From contig CM049402.1 of the NCBI GenBank assembly GCA_026929865.2, positions 26,419,001-26,483,000 on the forward strand: 64,000 nucleotides of DNA, in the 5' to 3' direction. Both the position numbers and the translations under genes were made by a program. Positions 12,487 through 23,190 of this stretch are shown piece by piece; position 1 is the stretch's first letter, and each line of letters starts with the position of its first letter. Below the pieces are notes generated by a model. That model was not told the origin of the DNA and ran no database searches. It was given only the letters and a program-made list of their open reading frames with translations. This stretch comes from Hyperoplus lanceolatus. Its lineage: Eukaryota; Chordata; Actinopteri; Uranoscopiformes; Ammodytidae.

Positions 12487-13420
12487 GACGCTGGCCGATC
12501 TACGCCGAAACATATCAACTCAGACCAAGTTGCAAAGTAGGAATGGATATATAAGTCTGCCTGGATCCTCTATTTTCCCCCCTCCCTCCATAGCAACTTT
12601 CCCATTCTGTCTGAACCATGAGAGAAGACTTTGCATTTTTCAGTGGGGGTTGAAAATATAGTTTAATAAAGGTGATTAAGAAACATAGTGTTTGAGATGC
12701 ATATCAATGCCCCATGCAAGGCCTTGTGAGCAGTTGAATTCAGTGGCTGAACAATGGGGGACAATAGTCCACTTTTGTCAATCATTTAAATGATCATTGC
12801 ATGTTGTTGGTGCTAACTCTACTGACTGTTTGACATGAACAATGAACAACATACGATCAGAGAGAATAAAATATGGACTTGAGTTGAGTCTATTTTGTCC
12901 AATAGTTATCTGTATTCTCAGATGTTTTCTTGAACACATGTTAGAGTTCACACTGATGTTTCTGAGCAGCTGCCATTTAGGGCTGCATCACTGCCCCCAA
13001 ACAGCAACATGCTTCAGTGACACACACTTAACCAACAAATCCTATCCAATTCACTTAGTCAGCCTGTGTGATAGTGGGTTAACAAGGGTTACATATTGCT
13101 GGAAGAACATTTTGAGTTTTGATAGATTTAGTGAGCTCCTCTGGAGGCAGAGTGTAGTCATGCATTAATCAGGGCTGCCAATTATAAAAGTGTGTATGTA
13201 GTGTCCAGGGGCATCACTAGACTGAGAGCTTTATATGGGATTAGCCCTTGCTTGTTAGGGGGGCTTTAATGAGTGTGGGTGGGGACTGCAGGATCATACT
13301 GCCTAGGAAGAAAAATAAAAATTTAAGAACACATCAATTGTAAACATTACAGCTGCAGTTGGTAAATTGTTCACTGTTTTATTTGGTAGGAAAATAGCAT
13401 GATAGCCATTCAGCTCTCAG
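11431..13420. other. Non-coding stretch with a (GACA)n tract
   Basis: No gene or transposon ends recognised. A (GACA)n tetranucleotide repeat lies at 12445-12486. The block around 12160-12340 is free of repeats and holds TCAGCTTTGATT and TTCCACAG-type motifs, so it could be a non-coding regulatory element, but nothing stronger can be said. Confidence 0.4.
12445..12486. repeat. (GACA)n microsatellite
   Basis: About ten GACA units in tandem. Confidence 0.95.
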
Positions 13421-13423
13421 TAA

Positions 13424-14277
13424 TGCCTCGTTTCCACCAAGTAGAGCGGGTCGGATCGGAGCGGTTCGGTCCGGGTAGTTTGGCTTTTCATTTGCCAAAA
13501 GTTGGGTAGGGTACGGTTTAAGCGCACCTAACCGCTCTGAGCCGCTCCAAATCTCAGTACTCCTCTGTAGGGGTACTAGCTGCCTGAAAGGGTGCCTAAA
13601 AGGCGGAGCTACACGCTGCCGTCATTTGATTGGTCGAAAGAATAATTTCCGCCATGTGTAGTCATCTCGGCAAGAGTGAAGATAGTCTTGTGTTTTGGCG
13701 AAAATGTGAGCACAGCTCTGTTTATTGTGTGGTGTTTTTCCTCGTCAATAAATTAATCAGTTGGTTACACTGTGTCCCATAGTCACGTAGCTGCCGCAGC
13801 CAGCACTGTTCGCTCACTGTCTCTATGAGTTGCGCCGAGCCGTCTCTGTATTTACGCCATAGATAGTAGTAAATACACGCTCACAACAACACGGGGGGAA
13901 TAAATAAAGAAGCGGCTGGTTTGAATCATATCCGCCGTTTGTAGTCACCTCGGCTAGAGTGAAGAGAGTTTTGGCGAAAATGTTAGCGCGGCACTGTTTT
14001 TTGTGTGGTGTTTTTCCTCGTCATTAAATTAATCAGTTGGCTACACTGTGTCCCACTGCTGCGATGTCACGTAGCTGCCGAAGCCAGCGCTGTTCGCTCA
14101 CTGTCTCTATCAGTTGCACCGAGCCGTCTCTGTGCTCACAACACGGGGGAATAAATAAAGAAGCAGCTGGTTTGACCAAGCAAAAACAAGAGACCGCTGG
14201 CTTGACCACAGTTGTTCCACAGCCCGATAGTTTGACCCACTCCAATCCGACCCGCTCTACTCAGTGGAAACAAGGCA
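13424..14277. mobile_element. Non-autonomous DNA transposon with TAA target duplication
   Basis: The inverted ends are TGCCTCGTTTCCACCAAGTA (left) and its near-mirror ending GGAAACAAGGCA (right); similarity runs about 33 bp inward through TAGAGCGGGTCGGAT. TAA flanks both sides (13421-13423, 14278-14280), matching the TWA duplication of PIF/Harbinger elements. There is no transposase frame. The interior is a long imperfect tandem duplication, given as its own entry. GC content is higher than in the flanks. Confidence 0.75.
13640..14175. repeat. Internal tandem duplication (about 250-280 bp units)
   Basis: Unit 1 (about 13640-13924) and unit 2 (about 13925-14175) share TTTCCGCC/TATCCGCC, GTAGTCA(T/C)CTCGGC, TTTTGGCGAAAATGT, TGTGTGGTGTTTTTCCTCGTC, TTCGCTCACTGTCTCTAT and AATAAATAAAGAAGC(G/A)GCTGG in the same order. 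Unit 2 lacks about 30 bases near its end. The duplication lies inside the TAA-flanked element and accounts for most of its length. Confidence 0.8.
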
Positions 14278-14598
14278 TAAGTGTAGTGGTATGAGAGTAG
14301 ATCCTCATCACTGTCTTCTCCTCTGCATGCTGCAGTCCTAAATTGACTCCCATTCCCTTTGACCAATCAGGGCTGATAGGTTGAGGGGACATCCTTACAT
14401 TTTCTGCACTTGTTGTTGTGTAAGTTGCATGAGCGTTCATGAGCGGTTTGAAATTATGGTCGGTTGGATAGTATCCAGCTCATTATTTTGCTGCACACGC
14501 GGTGCGTGTCATTAACGGTGTTGGTCGGCACCTGATAAAATGGGTCCATCGTTGGCACCAAGCGCCATACAAGACAATTGACGATTGATAGCTTGGTT

Positions 14599-14634
14599 CC
14601 AGACCATACTACAACTAGCTGTAGTTTGGTCTGG
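14599..14634. repeat. Imperfect hairpin at the insertion site of the next element
   Basis: CCAGACCA (14599-14606) pairs with TGGTCTGG (14627-14634), and ACTACA (14608-14613) with TGTAGT (14620-14625), leaving a T/T mismatch and a 6-base loop. The 3' arm overlaps the 7-bp target duplication of the inverted-repeat element that begins at 14636. Confidence 0.65.
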
Positions 14635-15800
14635 CCAACCCACTCTCACAGTGAAATGTGAAATAGCTACGTTGGTCCACAGCGCAAAATGTAGAGGTTT
14701 CACAATAAAGGCCTTGAAATTGTGAATTACCTACATTTGTTCCCCCTATTCATTTCTAATGGACAGCGTACATGTCACTTAACTTTCAAGTCCTCCCGGC
14801 CGAAACAAAACCCAAGCTGTGACCGCCGTTGCCCCAGCTTTTATTCTGCAGATTTTTAAGATGTATAAACTATTAAATGGGTTTTTGATAACATTCTTAG
14901 TGAGAAATGTGTGTCTTACTCTCACAATCTTCACTAAGCGGGCAACTCTGGAGACAGGTGAGAAAAAAAAGTTGTCAAGGATATCTCTCCTCAAAGGTAA
15001 TTTAATGTAAAATAATGAATAACATAAAAAGTAATTTAATCCACCAATACTATACAGAGGTTAAAAAGCAAGCAAAGTGATCTCTCCTGCTATTTTAACT
15101 GTAAAGTCCGCAATATCGAGTGATCAGCTCGCTCTAAATGGCTACCATGAACATATAAAGAAAGCTAAATACATTGCATATGGTGAAACCGGAAGTGCCA
15201 ACCAATTTTACTTTGTAATTTATCGCTTCACTTCCTGTCTGACCGTGGAGGATGACTGAGCTCTGCTCTCTTGATTGGCTTTCCTCGTGAAAAAGAAAAT
15301 ATAAAATGTTCATAACTTTCACGGAAGCTGTAAGCAGGCGACTCTGTAGACGTCATCCTTCCTCTGAAATAAACACATGTTGTTTTAAATGAGAGAACAC
15401 AATTTAACAGTTACATTAAGCATTTACGGCAAATAAATAATAGTTATTCAAACGCTTCCTGTTTCCGGTTTAAGGCAGCGCCACAAGTGTCATAGCAACA
15501 GCATAGCAACCAGTATATCAACCTGAAACAAATGTTGTATTTCTACATTTTCTTGGCAATGTCCAGAATAATATTTGTGATAACCATCAAACGACATCGT
15601 ATATATTCACAGAGTGAAGATTGTGAGAGTAAGACACACATTTCTCACTAACAATGTTATCAAAAACCCATTTAATAGCTTATACATCTTAAAAATCTGC
15701 AGAATAAAAGCTGGGGCAATGGAGGTCACAGCTTGGGTTTCGTTTCGGCCGGGAGGACTTGAAAGTCACGTGACATGTTCGCTGTTCATTAGAAATTAAT

Positions 15801-16143
15801 CAACCCAGTATCACAGTAAGGCGTGTAATAGACGCGCCGGTCCACCTCCCGTAGTCAAGATGGCCGCTGCGGTGTTCCGTCAATGTTCTATCTATATTCT
15901 AACCTCTCCCTGTCCCCTTGCCCTAACGCTAACCACCCACGCCAAGGTGTTTGTCTCCGGGGCTGCAGCTGGATAGTATTGAAATGCTGGGAGAACATCT
16001 CGCCCCCTGTTGGTGCTATTCCTCCGTTCATTTAGACGGGCGGGGGGCCGCGTGTAACTCACACGCCCTGGTCAGGCAAGGCGTTGTGAGGGACACGCCT
16101 GGACCTGCGCGTCTATTTCACGCCTCGGCGTGATACCGGGTTG
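15801..16143. mobile_element. 343-bp MITE with CAACCC(A/G)GTATCAC termini
   Basis: Left end CAACCCAGTATCAC and right end GTGATACCGGGTTG are inverted copies with one mismatch. It interrupts the right arm of the surrounding element: the uninterrupted left arm predicts AGAAATGAATAGG, and the flanks here are AATTAAT (15794-15800) and AATGAAT (16144-16150), a 7-bp duplication with one change. The interior contains GATGGCCGCTGCGG and no frame. Terminal CAACCCA and the nearby TCACAGT match the ends of the host element, so it may be a short relative that inserted into a family member. Confidence 0.8.
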
Positions 16144-16506
16144 AATGAATAGGGGGAACAAATCAGGGGCGGATCTACGGGTGGGCCTGGTTGGTACAGG
16201 CCCACCCAGATTGACAGTGGGCCCACCCAATCAGATTCATGAAAAAATAAAAATATATATCTTTTTAATGTTTAATTGTCTTTTCTCATACAATGTATGT
16301 TTTTTTCTTGAATACATTTATAATTTAAAATATTTACAGTAGCTACCAAAATATAATAATATTCAGAAACCCCTCTTGTAGCCTACTCATTAGTTCTGTC
16401 CAGTGACGTCTTTACGCAAAATCATGGTCGACGCAGACAACGGATGGCGGTTTTAAAAATGGCACTTTAAAAAAAAAAACGTCTACAAAATTCTGATGAA
16501 ATACCG

Positions 16507-17345
16507 TTGGACCAGGTTGTAGCTATGCAGACTCTGCAGCATCAGGATTGCCCAGAGAATGCAGAGGAAATGGCCACAACCAGTCGTGCTAATGTTAGAA
16601 TACAGCCGCAGCCGCTGGCATCCAGAGAGACAACCGTCGGCGGGACTCCATCGGATCTCTCTGCCCTGGAGGATCCCGCCACTCAACCAAAGCTGAAAAC
16701 ATTTCCAGCTACTGTCATAAGTTGCAAATCACGCTCATTTAACATCAGGTGGTATGAGCAATTCAAATGGATGGAATACAGCCAAGAGCGGGACACCGTC
16801 TTTTGCAGGGCGTGTAGGCATTTTACGGATATGCACGCAGAGTTTACTTTAATCAGAGACAGTTACAGGAAATCAAGCAAGTTGCATGCTTTTGCACAAA
16901 CTAAACTAAAAGCATACAGTGACAGCCATACACCGTAAAGCCACGGGACAGTTTTGAATCAGCTGCACGGCGACGCCCCGTCATTTGTGGAACGAAACCG
17001 GGAGCAAAGTTGTTCTTGATATTGCGTTCTGTGCCAAGCTAGAAACACCACCCCGAAATGCCACATTGATGAGCCACCACATCCAGGATGAGCTGCTTGA
17101 GGCTGCAGCATCAATCCTGCTACGCATAAAGACCGAACTGCATGGACAATATTTTGCCATACTTGCAGATGAGTGGGCTACAAAGACTTAGCTAAACTTG
17201 AGCCGGTTGCCGTGTGTGTCATCAAAGAGCGGGCAGTGGGCTTTGTTGCGACCGCAGACTTGTCCGCAAAAGGAATATCATATTAACAACTTGACACTTT
17301 TGTCTTTTGAAGGAGAATTCATTGACAGTTCGGATTATGATGACA
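16507..17345 (+). pseudogene. hAT transposase pseudogene (zinc-finger and N-terminal region)
   Basis: The first frame (16507-16938, 143 codons) carries a TTF-type/BED-like zinc-binding stretch around residues 79-105: FNIRWYEQFKWMEY, then VFCRACRHF. This is the N-terminal DNA-binding part of hAT transposases of the ZMYM/DUF4371-like group. After a stop at 16936-16938, shifted frames continue the family pattern: ERNRE near 16991-17005, then a frame at 16985-17191 ending in FAILADEWATKT, which corresponds to the region before the first catalytic Asp. The rest of the nuclease fold is missing. At least two frameshifts and two stops make it non-functional. Confidence 0.75.
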
Positions 17346-17374
17346 TAATCAACTTTTTCAACTCGAAGCCTAGG

Positions 17375-17912
17375 AGACTCCGCCTTGTATAGAAGCTCCG
17401 GTAAGACTGGGTTTTTGTATTCTGGCCCACCGTGGCATTATTGCTGTTTCTGAAAGTTTTCTGAATATTAATTCATTCGATTCGTTTGATCCATTTTCAT
17501 GTTCAGGTTGTAGTCACTTTATAATGTGAGCTATGCAGTGTAGGATTTGTGTTTTTATTTTGTTATTATCCTACATCTGATCCGAGTCCGACAGACTGGT
17601 AGGCCTATGTGATATGACATGAGTAGCCTATAAGGCATATTAAAATACTACAGATTTGCAAGTTCTCTCCACTTCATAATTGTATATAGGTAGTAGGCTA
17701 TATAAGACTCCGCCTTGTGTAGAAGCTTCGGTTAGACCGGGTTTTTGTCATATGGTTTTTGTATACTTGCCCGCCGTGGCATTATTGCTGTTTCTCAATT
17801 TTCTTTTCTGAAAATTAATTAATTCGATTCGTTTGATCCGTCTTCATGTTCATGTTCGGGTTGTAGTCACTAGTATAACGTGAGCTATGCAGTGTTGGAT
17901 TTGTGTTTTTAT
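17375..17912. repeat. ~200-bp direct repeat pair inside the hAT
   Basis: Copies at about 17375-17562 and 17704-17912 share GACTCCGCCTTGT(A/G)TAGAAGC, GGTTTTTGT, CCGTGGCATTATTGCTGTTTC, TTCGATTCGTTTGATCC and GTGAGCTATGCAGTGT(A/T)GGATTTG. The second has about 20 extra bases. They sit where transposase sequence should be, directly upstream of the nested hAT. Confidence 0.8.
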
Positions 17913-17962
17913 TATGTGATATTCTGACATGAGTAAAAGGCATATTGACATGTAGGCCTAGT

Positions 17963-19466
17963 CAGGCCCGGAGTAACCCCTTAGGGTGCCCCAGGGTGAC
18001 TTCACATGAAATGCCCCTGTCCTTCAACTTTACACAAAATTTAAAAATTTACTATGGCATTAAGGCCACAGATTTACAAGAAAGTGTAGCTAAAGACAAG
18101 TACAAACTCACCACACATAGACTACTACAGAAACATTTAGATCCAACCAAAAATCTTGACACTGACAGGAGTCTCATACTAGCCTTGAACTGATGCTCAA
18201 ATCAGAATGCTACACCCATCACCATGCAACACATCATGATGAATATAAATAGTTCCATTATAAATTACCTTATGGCATACAACAACAATAATTAGCATGC
18301 AGGTTTAACTCTCCTGCATAGATTTATTTAAAAGTGAAGACAACCTAGGGTCACGTACTTTGTAGTGAAGTGATATCTTTATACCATTAAGATTAAATCA
18401 TTGCCTAATTGACATTGATCTAAATGGTCTCTGGGAATTGTAGGCTATGTTAAGTGTAAGACATCATCAGCATAATAAAGTTCATCATGTTCATCTCTAG
18501 AAAAAGGGATCTTTTATTAGGCCTTGTATACACTTCATCAACGTTACATTCTTATTACTGAAATTACTCTGTATTGAAATTTAACCTACTTTAACTTTCT
18601 TGAGGCCAATTATATGTGTTATGCAAAGGGAGAAATACTAAACCTAAGCCTTTATTTGGATCGAAAAGTATTGTTTTATCACTTAAAAGTAGACTTACAA
18701 CAACATAACAAGAAAGATAAAAATGTTTGGGGAATGGGATATATCTTGTTTCTTGTTTTGAAAATGTCCCTCGCTTTTGACTTGTTACTCCTATTGGTTT
18801 CATATTCTGCTTCTAATCGGTTGTAGTAGGGCGGCTATGTGTAGCTCTTCTACGAATATGTTTCCAATAGGCCTTCAAAATAATACTAGAAAACGAACTG
18901 CATCCGCAATAAAGACGCTACTTCCGACGGCACATGAAAGTCGAGCCAACTCCGCAACTGGGCTCTAATGAGCCTAGTGTCTCTCTCTTTGCACCTCTCC
19001 ACACCTTTGTGGCATCACATCGGCTTATAAACTCACCACAGCTACACATTAGCAGATAGAAATAATGGCGATAAGCGTTACCTTTTATAACTTATTCCTC
19101 CATTTCTTGCTGGCAAAAAAAAAACGTCCGACTGAAGGAACATTTTGATCCAAGGCTTTTGTTTACATAAGTTTGGCGCGGTTTGGCGCCGCTGCCGCCG
19201 TGTCATTGTGGACTGGTCCATGATGGGGGAGGGGGGCACTTTGCTTACACCCAAGTCAAAATAATAATATTTTGTTTCATTAATAATATTTACAATGGTT
19301 CATTTTGTACATGTTTGTGTATCTTCCAGTATATGGCCGATATAAAATATGAAACATTTTTTTAGGGTCTGATCATTGTCCTGAGCATTTGGTGCCCCCC
19401 AATGGCTATATTTGGCTGGTGCCCCAGGGCACTCGCCCGATCCTTTATATGGATAATCCGGCCTTG
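17963..19466. mobile_element. Second-level nested hAT element (1.5 kb)
   Basis: Left end CAGGCCCGGAGTAACCCC and right end ...ATAATCCGGCCTTG form the inverted tips (CAGGCCCGG versus CAAGGCCGG). GTGCCCCAGGG is repeated in both subterminal regions. The flanks are GGCCTAGT (17955-17962) and GGCCTACT (19467-19474), an 8-bp duplication with one difference. No transposase domain is recognisable; the 82-codon frame at 17945-18193 starts outside the element and is not credible. It is a non-autonomous or gutted copy that entered the hAT at 16164-19617. Confidence 0.8.
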
Positions 19467-20406
19467 GGCCTACTACCGATCTGCATGTTCTCTCCACTTC
19501 ATGATTTTATATTATGTAGGCTAATAGGCTACGTGTTTGTTTAATCTTTGAAAAAAAACAAGGCCCATCCAGATATTCCTAGGCCCACCCATAAATTATG
19601 TTCTGAATCCGCCACTGGAACAAATGTAGGTAATTCACAATGTCAAGGCCTTTATTGTGAAACCTCTACATTTTGCACTGTGGACCAACGTAGCTATTTC
19701 ACATTTCACTGTGAGAGTGGGTTGGTCTGGCTGTGCGAGAGTAGTAAAACATAGACTGGATAAATATGTGGCAGGACAAACATTCTATTTTGAATGGATT
19801 TAAAAAACTGCATTATCACACACTGAGTTAAATCGGTAAGACAAAGTTAACTTCAGTTAGTAACTTTGACCGCTGCTGTTGTTTCTGACCTTCAGCTTAT
19901 TTGGTTGCAGTGGCGTTTTCTCCCGGAGGCCAAGAGAAGCCAGGCTTCCCTGTTTTTTAGGCTGTAGTTGTCATCCAATAAAAACATTTTTATTAACAGT
20001 TTTGGTAATTCTTTGGTGCTGTGTTGCTGTCATTTCTTCCCCATTTTTCTCCTCTCATTGAGCATTTCACAATGCGCGAAACAGCGCCCCTTTACATTTA
20101 GATTCTGAAGACGCGGCGAAACACGATACTGCACACTGTATGTCCGCAAGGAAGCCAGCCCGAGCTGGCATCCCTTGGTGAAAAAAAGAAAGAAGGATTC
20201 ACCAATCAGGTGAGGCTATTGTCTTGACACTGCCCTCCTGTGATTGGTCAGGAGGGTGTCATGAGGGTGCCAAGGGAAGCCACTCAGCCCTTGGCTTCAC
20301 ACCAATCAAATCAAAGCATCATTATCAACGTCACTGAAATGTAACAACAATAACAATAGCGGGAGATTAGCATGTTTGCATTGTCATCATATTAGCAAGA
20401 ACAGTT

Positions 20407-20613
20407 ATGGAGGGTGGAGATTTTGAGTATTTAGTAAAAAAATATTTTACCAAACTGCCAATTGAGGAGCCATTAAAAATCTAATCTGACGGCAGGCCAA
20501 TGCCTGTGGAGAGAAAGAAAGTTTATCGAACTTTCAGGGAGGAGAAGTATGTCCGCACCGAGTGGCTAGCTGGTAGCGGCAATCCTCAGCTAATGGCCTT
20601 CCTCTACAAATAG
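20407..20613 (+). pseudogene. hAT transposase N-terminal relic
   Basis: From ATG at 20407 the frame reads MEGGDFEYLVKKYFTKLPIE, meets a TAA after LKI (20482-20484), then continues in the same frame with RPMPVERKKVYRTFREEKYV and WLAGSG before a stop at 20611-20613. The second part matches the start of the TTF-type zinc finger region of hAT transposases (D-G-R-P followed by F...W-L-x-G). The cysteines and everything downstream are absent. Confidence 0.6.
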
Positions 20614-20872
20614 TGAGTAAAATACACACCTTCTCCCGGCGCGGGTTAACTGTTCCCTTTACTGTCCATGTAGCTATATGTTATGTTTTGTGTTATTTTA
20701 TTGCTAATTGTGCCTTGATTAAGTTGCATTGGTATCCACTGAAGTTGTTCTGGGTTGTCTTGTGTTGTATAATGAACATTTGGCCTAGTTCTTAAACAAA
20801 AAGGATGTATAGAAAGTATGTGTGTATGTCAAGCACCTAACTGATTGTGTGAGTCGTATCTCACGTGTGATG

Positions 20873-21241
20873 CTCTTGTGTGATGTTGGTTACATATTTG
20901 GTCTTATCTTGTTTGCACCTGTTTTTGTACCTTCACTCCCACTGAATGTTGCATCTTTCATTGTTTTATTGTGAATACAATTACAGAATAAACACAGTTT
21001 AGATCCTATATGTACATCACTTCATACATATACAGTAGATGAAAATACAGCCTCTCATAACTATGGGAAAGTTCAAAACATTCATTCATACATGTATTTT
21101 GACGATTATCTGAGCTCTGCCTTTGCTGCTCTGAACTGAATTAATAATATAATAATAAATTTTATTTATATAGCTCTTTTCTCTCACCCAGAGTGCTTTA
21201 CAAAACACAACAATAAACAAAACAAAAAGAACACATAGAGT
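20873..21241. repeat. 369-bp direct repeat, copy 1 (inside the hAT)
   Basis: This copy is nearly identical to 22721-23092. Both start CTCTTGTGTGATGTTGG and end AACACATAGAGT, differing by a few bases and a small AAT expansion. Each copy contains about 115 bp of unique sequence-like flank, a TTTTATTTATATAGCTC...GAGTGCTTTACA LINE tail and the start of LINE 3' sequence (minus strand). Copy 1 stops abruptly where copy 2 continues into more LINE sequence. Confidence 0.85.
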
Positions 21242-21638
21242 GAACGTGAAACTTAAAATAGCCTATAAAATGCCCCCTAATTATATTGTGAATTAATTTG
21301 AATCTGTATTGGGCATTAAGCGGCTAGTTGTGCATTCCGGTCGAGGTGGGGGGTGTATTTATAATACAATGTATAATTTAATAAAACTATTAGGAGGTGT
21401 GTGAGTGAGAGAGTGAGTGAGTGAGTGAGAGAGAGAGTGAACAAGCGGTGTCGGACAAATTACAGGCGTGTGCAAGTCCTGGTAAAGTGACCAGGCGCTA
21501 TAATAGCTCTTGTAGTTACATTAAATACAGCTGCGATGTAGCCTACTCTTTTCTGTCCCCCACCTTCCAATAAACATGTAGATTAAAGGTGTTGTCTCAC
21601 TCGGCTTCCTCAAAAAAAATCCCCACGCTATGCCACTG

Positions 21639-22720
21639 TTTGGTTGACATTTTGGTGTAAAGGTTCCTGTGATATCACTGTCTTCCAGTAAAATCTAAAA
21701 GGCATTGCTGACATCCCTTCTACCAGAGTTCTCTATATCTGATTAGGTCATCCTGTTACTGTATGATCTAAGACAGTGGTTGTCAGACATTATTTTTGTT
21801 ATATTCCAGCTTTATCTAATGAATGCTTTGTTGTTTTTGAATACTTCAGTTTTATCACTTACTATTTAATATTTATTTTACCTTTTGTCGCAACTGCGTG
21901 TTAATGTTGTTTCTGTTGTTGGCCTTTGGCATTGTGAAGCAGTGTTTCATAGTATATTTAGTCACAGACACACAAATAATAGACATTAGGGCCAACACCC
22001 CCCCCATTTCATTGGATTTATGTTCAGGGACAAACACAAAAGGCTGTTTGTGTGCATGGTGCAGTGATAAAATGCAGAGGTTTCTGTACATGGAGAGGTA
22101 AACACATGACATCACAATATTTTTTTAGGGATTAAAATTAAGCAATTTGTCTGTCTACTTTGTTCCACTGTTGGTCCATATGCCAAGCTTTGAGGAACAG
22201 TGATCCAGGAAAGATGTTGAGCAATGTCTGTCCAGGTAAGCCCATCACTTTGGACTGCAATATGGTTTTGTTACAAGCCACTCACTTTCCCCAAAGCACA
22301 AACCCTACTGAACCTTCGGTTTTACATTGTGAATAGTTGTCCAACATATTACACTTTATATATCAGTTAGTCCCTGAGACTGAGTAATTTGATTGGACGA
22401 GAGACATTCCATGAGTGCCGATATACAGTACAGCATCACTGGGACTGTTAACCATATACTGTATGTATCATTCAACTTTACAACTTTTCTAATCACCACT
22501 ATTTAAAGATACATGAAATGTTGTTTTATGGGATTCTAGCACATTTTCACGGCACATATGGACATATTTCCACAGATTACATTTCAATTAAATTATGAAG
22601 GCATGAGTGATGTTGTACTCTATATCGGCATGTTGCGATTATCTTAGGCACTTGGCCTCTGGCCTTGTTCCTACGACCAAATCACAGGCATGCTGATATA
22701 CTGTACAGTACAACAACACT
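21639..22720. other. Unassigned non-coding stretch
   Basis: No gene, RNA or transposon end recognised. Open frames at 21873-22115 (minus) and 21898-22101 (plus) overlap each other and show no motif. Confidence 0.4.
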
Positions 22721-23092
22721 CTCTTGTGTGATGTTGGTTACATATTTGGTCTTATCTTGTTTGCTCCTGTTTTTGTACCTTCACTCCCACTGAATGTTGC
22801 ATCTTTCATTGTTTTATTGTGAATACAATTACAGAATAAACACAGTTTAGATCCTATATGTACATCACTTCATACATATACAGTAGATGAAAATACAGCC
22901 TCTCATAACTATGGGAAAGTTCAAAACATTCATTCATACATGTATTTTGACGATTATCTGAGCTCTGCCTTTGCTGCTCTGAACTGAATTAATAATAATA
23001 TAATAATACATTTTATTTATATAGCTCTTTTCTCTCACCCAGAGTGCTTTACAAAACACAACAATAAACAAAACAAAAAGAACACATAGAGT
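22721..23092. repeat. 372-bp direct repeat, copy 2
   Basis: This is the partner of 20873-21241. Its right end runs on into LINE sequence (to about 23190) that copy 1 lacks, so copy 2 or a third copy elsewhere is the likely source. Confidence 0.85.
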
Positions 23093-23190
23093 TGATAGGG
23101 CTTGGGTTGGTGGGTGAACTAGGGGTAGGCGGAGGAGAAGAGATGGGTCTTGAGGTGGGACTGGAAGATGGTGAGGGACTCAGAGTCACG
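22995..23190 (-). mobile_element. L2-like LINE 3' end fragment
   Basis: On the minus strand 23190-23130 encodes ESLTIFQSHLKTHLF, the conserved C-terminal end of L2-type fish LINE reverse transcriptase proteins; compare ESLETFKSTLKTHLF in the element at 23511-24892. The 3' UTR then runs to the AGCACTCTGGGTGAGAGAAA...TATAAATAAAAT tail and an AT-rich (TATTA)-like end. Strongly 5'-truncated, as is usual for LINE copies. Confidence 0.75.

Larger units (their letters stand above)
16164..19617 (+). mobile_element. hAT transposon with decayed transposase, inserted in the inverted-repeat element
   Basis: The ends are CAGGGGCGGATCTACGGG (left) and ...GAATCCGCCACTG (right, 19605-19617), inverted over about 11 bp. 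They are flanked by a perfect 8-bp duplication GAACAAAT (16156-16163, 19618-19625); 8-bp duplications and CAG...CTG termini are hAT hallmarks. The subterminal GGGCCTGG/GGCCCACCC motifs are also mirrored. The 5' half keeps pieces of a transposase. The 3' half has lost the catalytic and dimerisation regions and carries a ~200-bp direct repeat and a second, younger hAT (17963-19466). Confidence 0.9.
14636..19724. mobile_element. Inverted-repeat transposon (CAACCC...GGGTTG, 7-bp duplication) with nested insertions
   Basis: The left arm (14636-14940) is mirrored by three pieces on the right: 15613-15800, 16144-16163 and 19618-19724. Matching blocks include CAACCCACTCTCACAGTGAA at the tip, AATAAAGGCCTTGA, TGTTCCCCCTATTCATT, TTCAAGTCCTCCCGGCCGAA and GAGAAATGTGTGTCTTACTC. 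The pieces are separated because two other elements (15801-16143 and 16164-19617) landed in the right arm. Without them the element is about 1.3 kb with arms of about 300 bp. GTCTGGC flanks both ends (14629-14635 and 19725-19731). No transposase is present. Terminal sequence and inner modules resemble the 15.1-kb element at 28376-43460. The superfamily is unassigned. Confidence 0.85.
19908..21638 (+). mobile_element. hAT transposon with TTTGGTTG target duplication
   Basis: Left end CAGTGGCGTTTTCTCCCGGA and right end ...CACGCTATGCCACTG are inverted at their tips (CAGTGGC). A perfect 8-bp duplication TTTGGTTG flanks them (19900-19907, 21639-21646). A short transposase N-terminal relic lies at 20407-20613. 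The second half contains one copy of a 369-bp direct repeat whose partner is outside the element at 22721-23092, including the tail of an L2-like LINE. Confidence 0.88.

Noticed and set aside
20873..23092. The direct repeats as LTRs of a retrotransposon
   Set aside because: They do not start TG and end CA in a matching way, no primer-binding site or purine tract adjoins them, one copy lies inside a hAT with its own intact flanks, and both contain a LINE tail.
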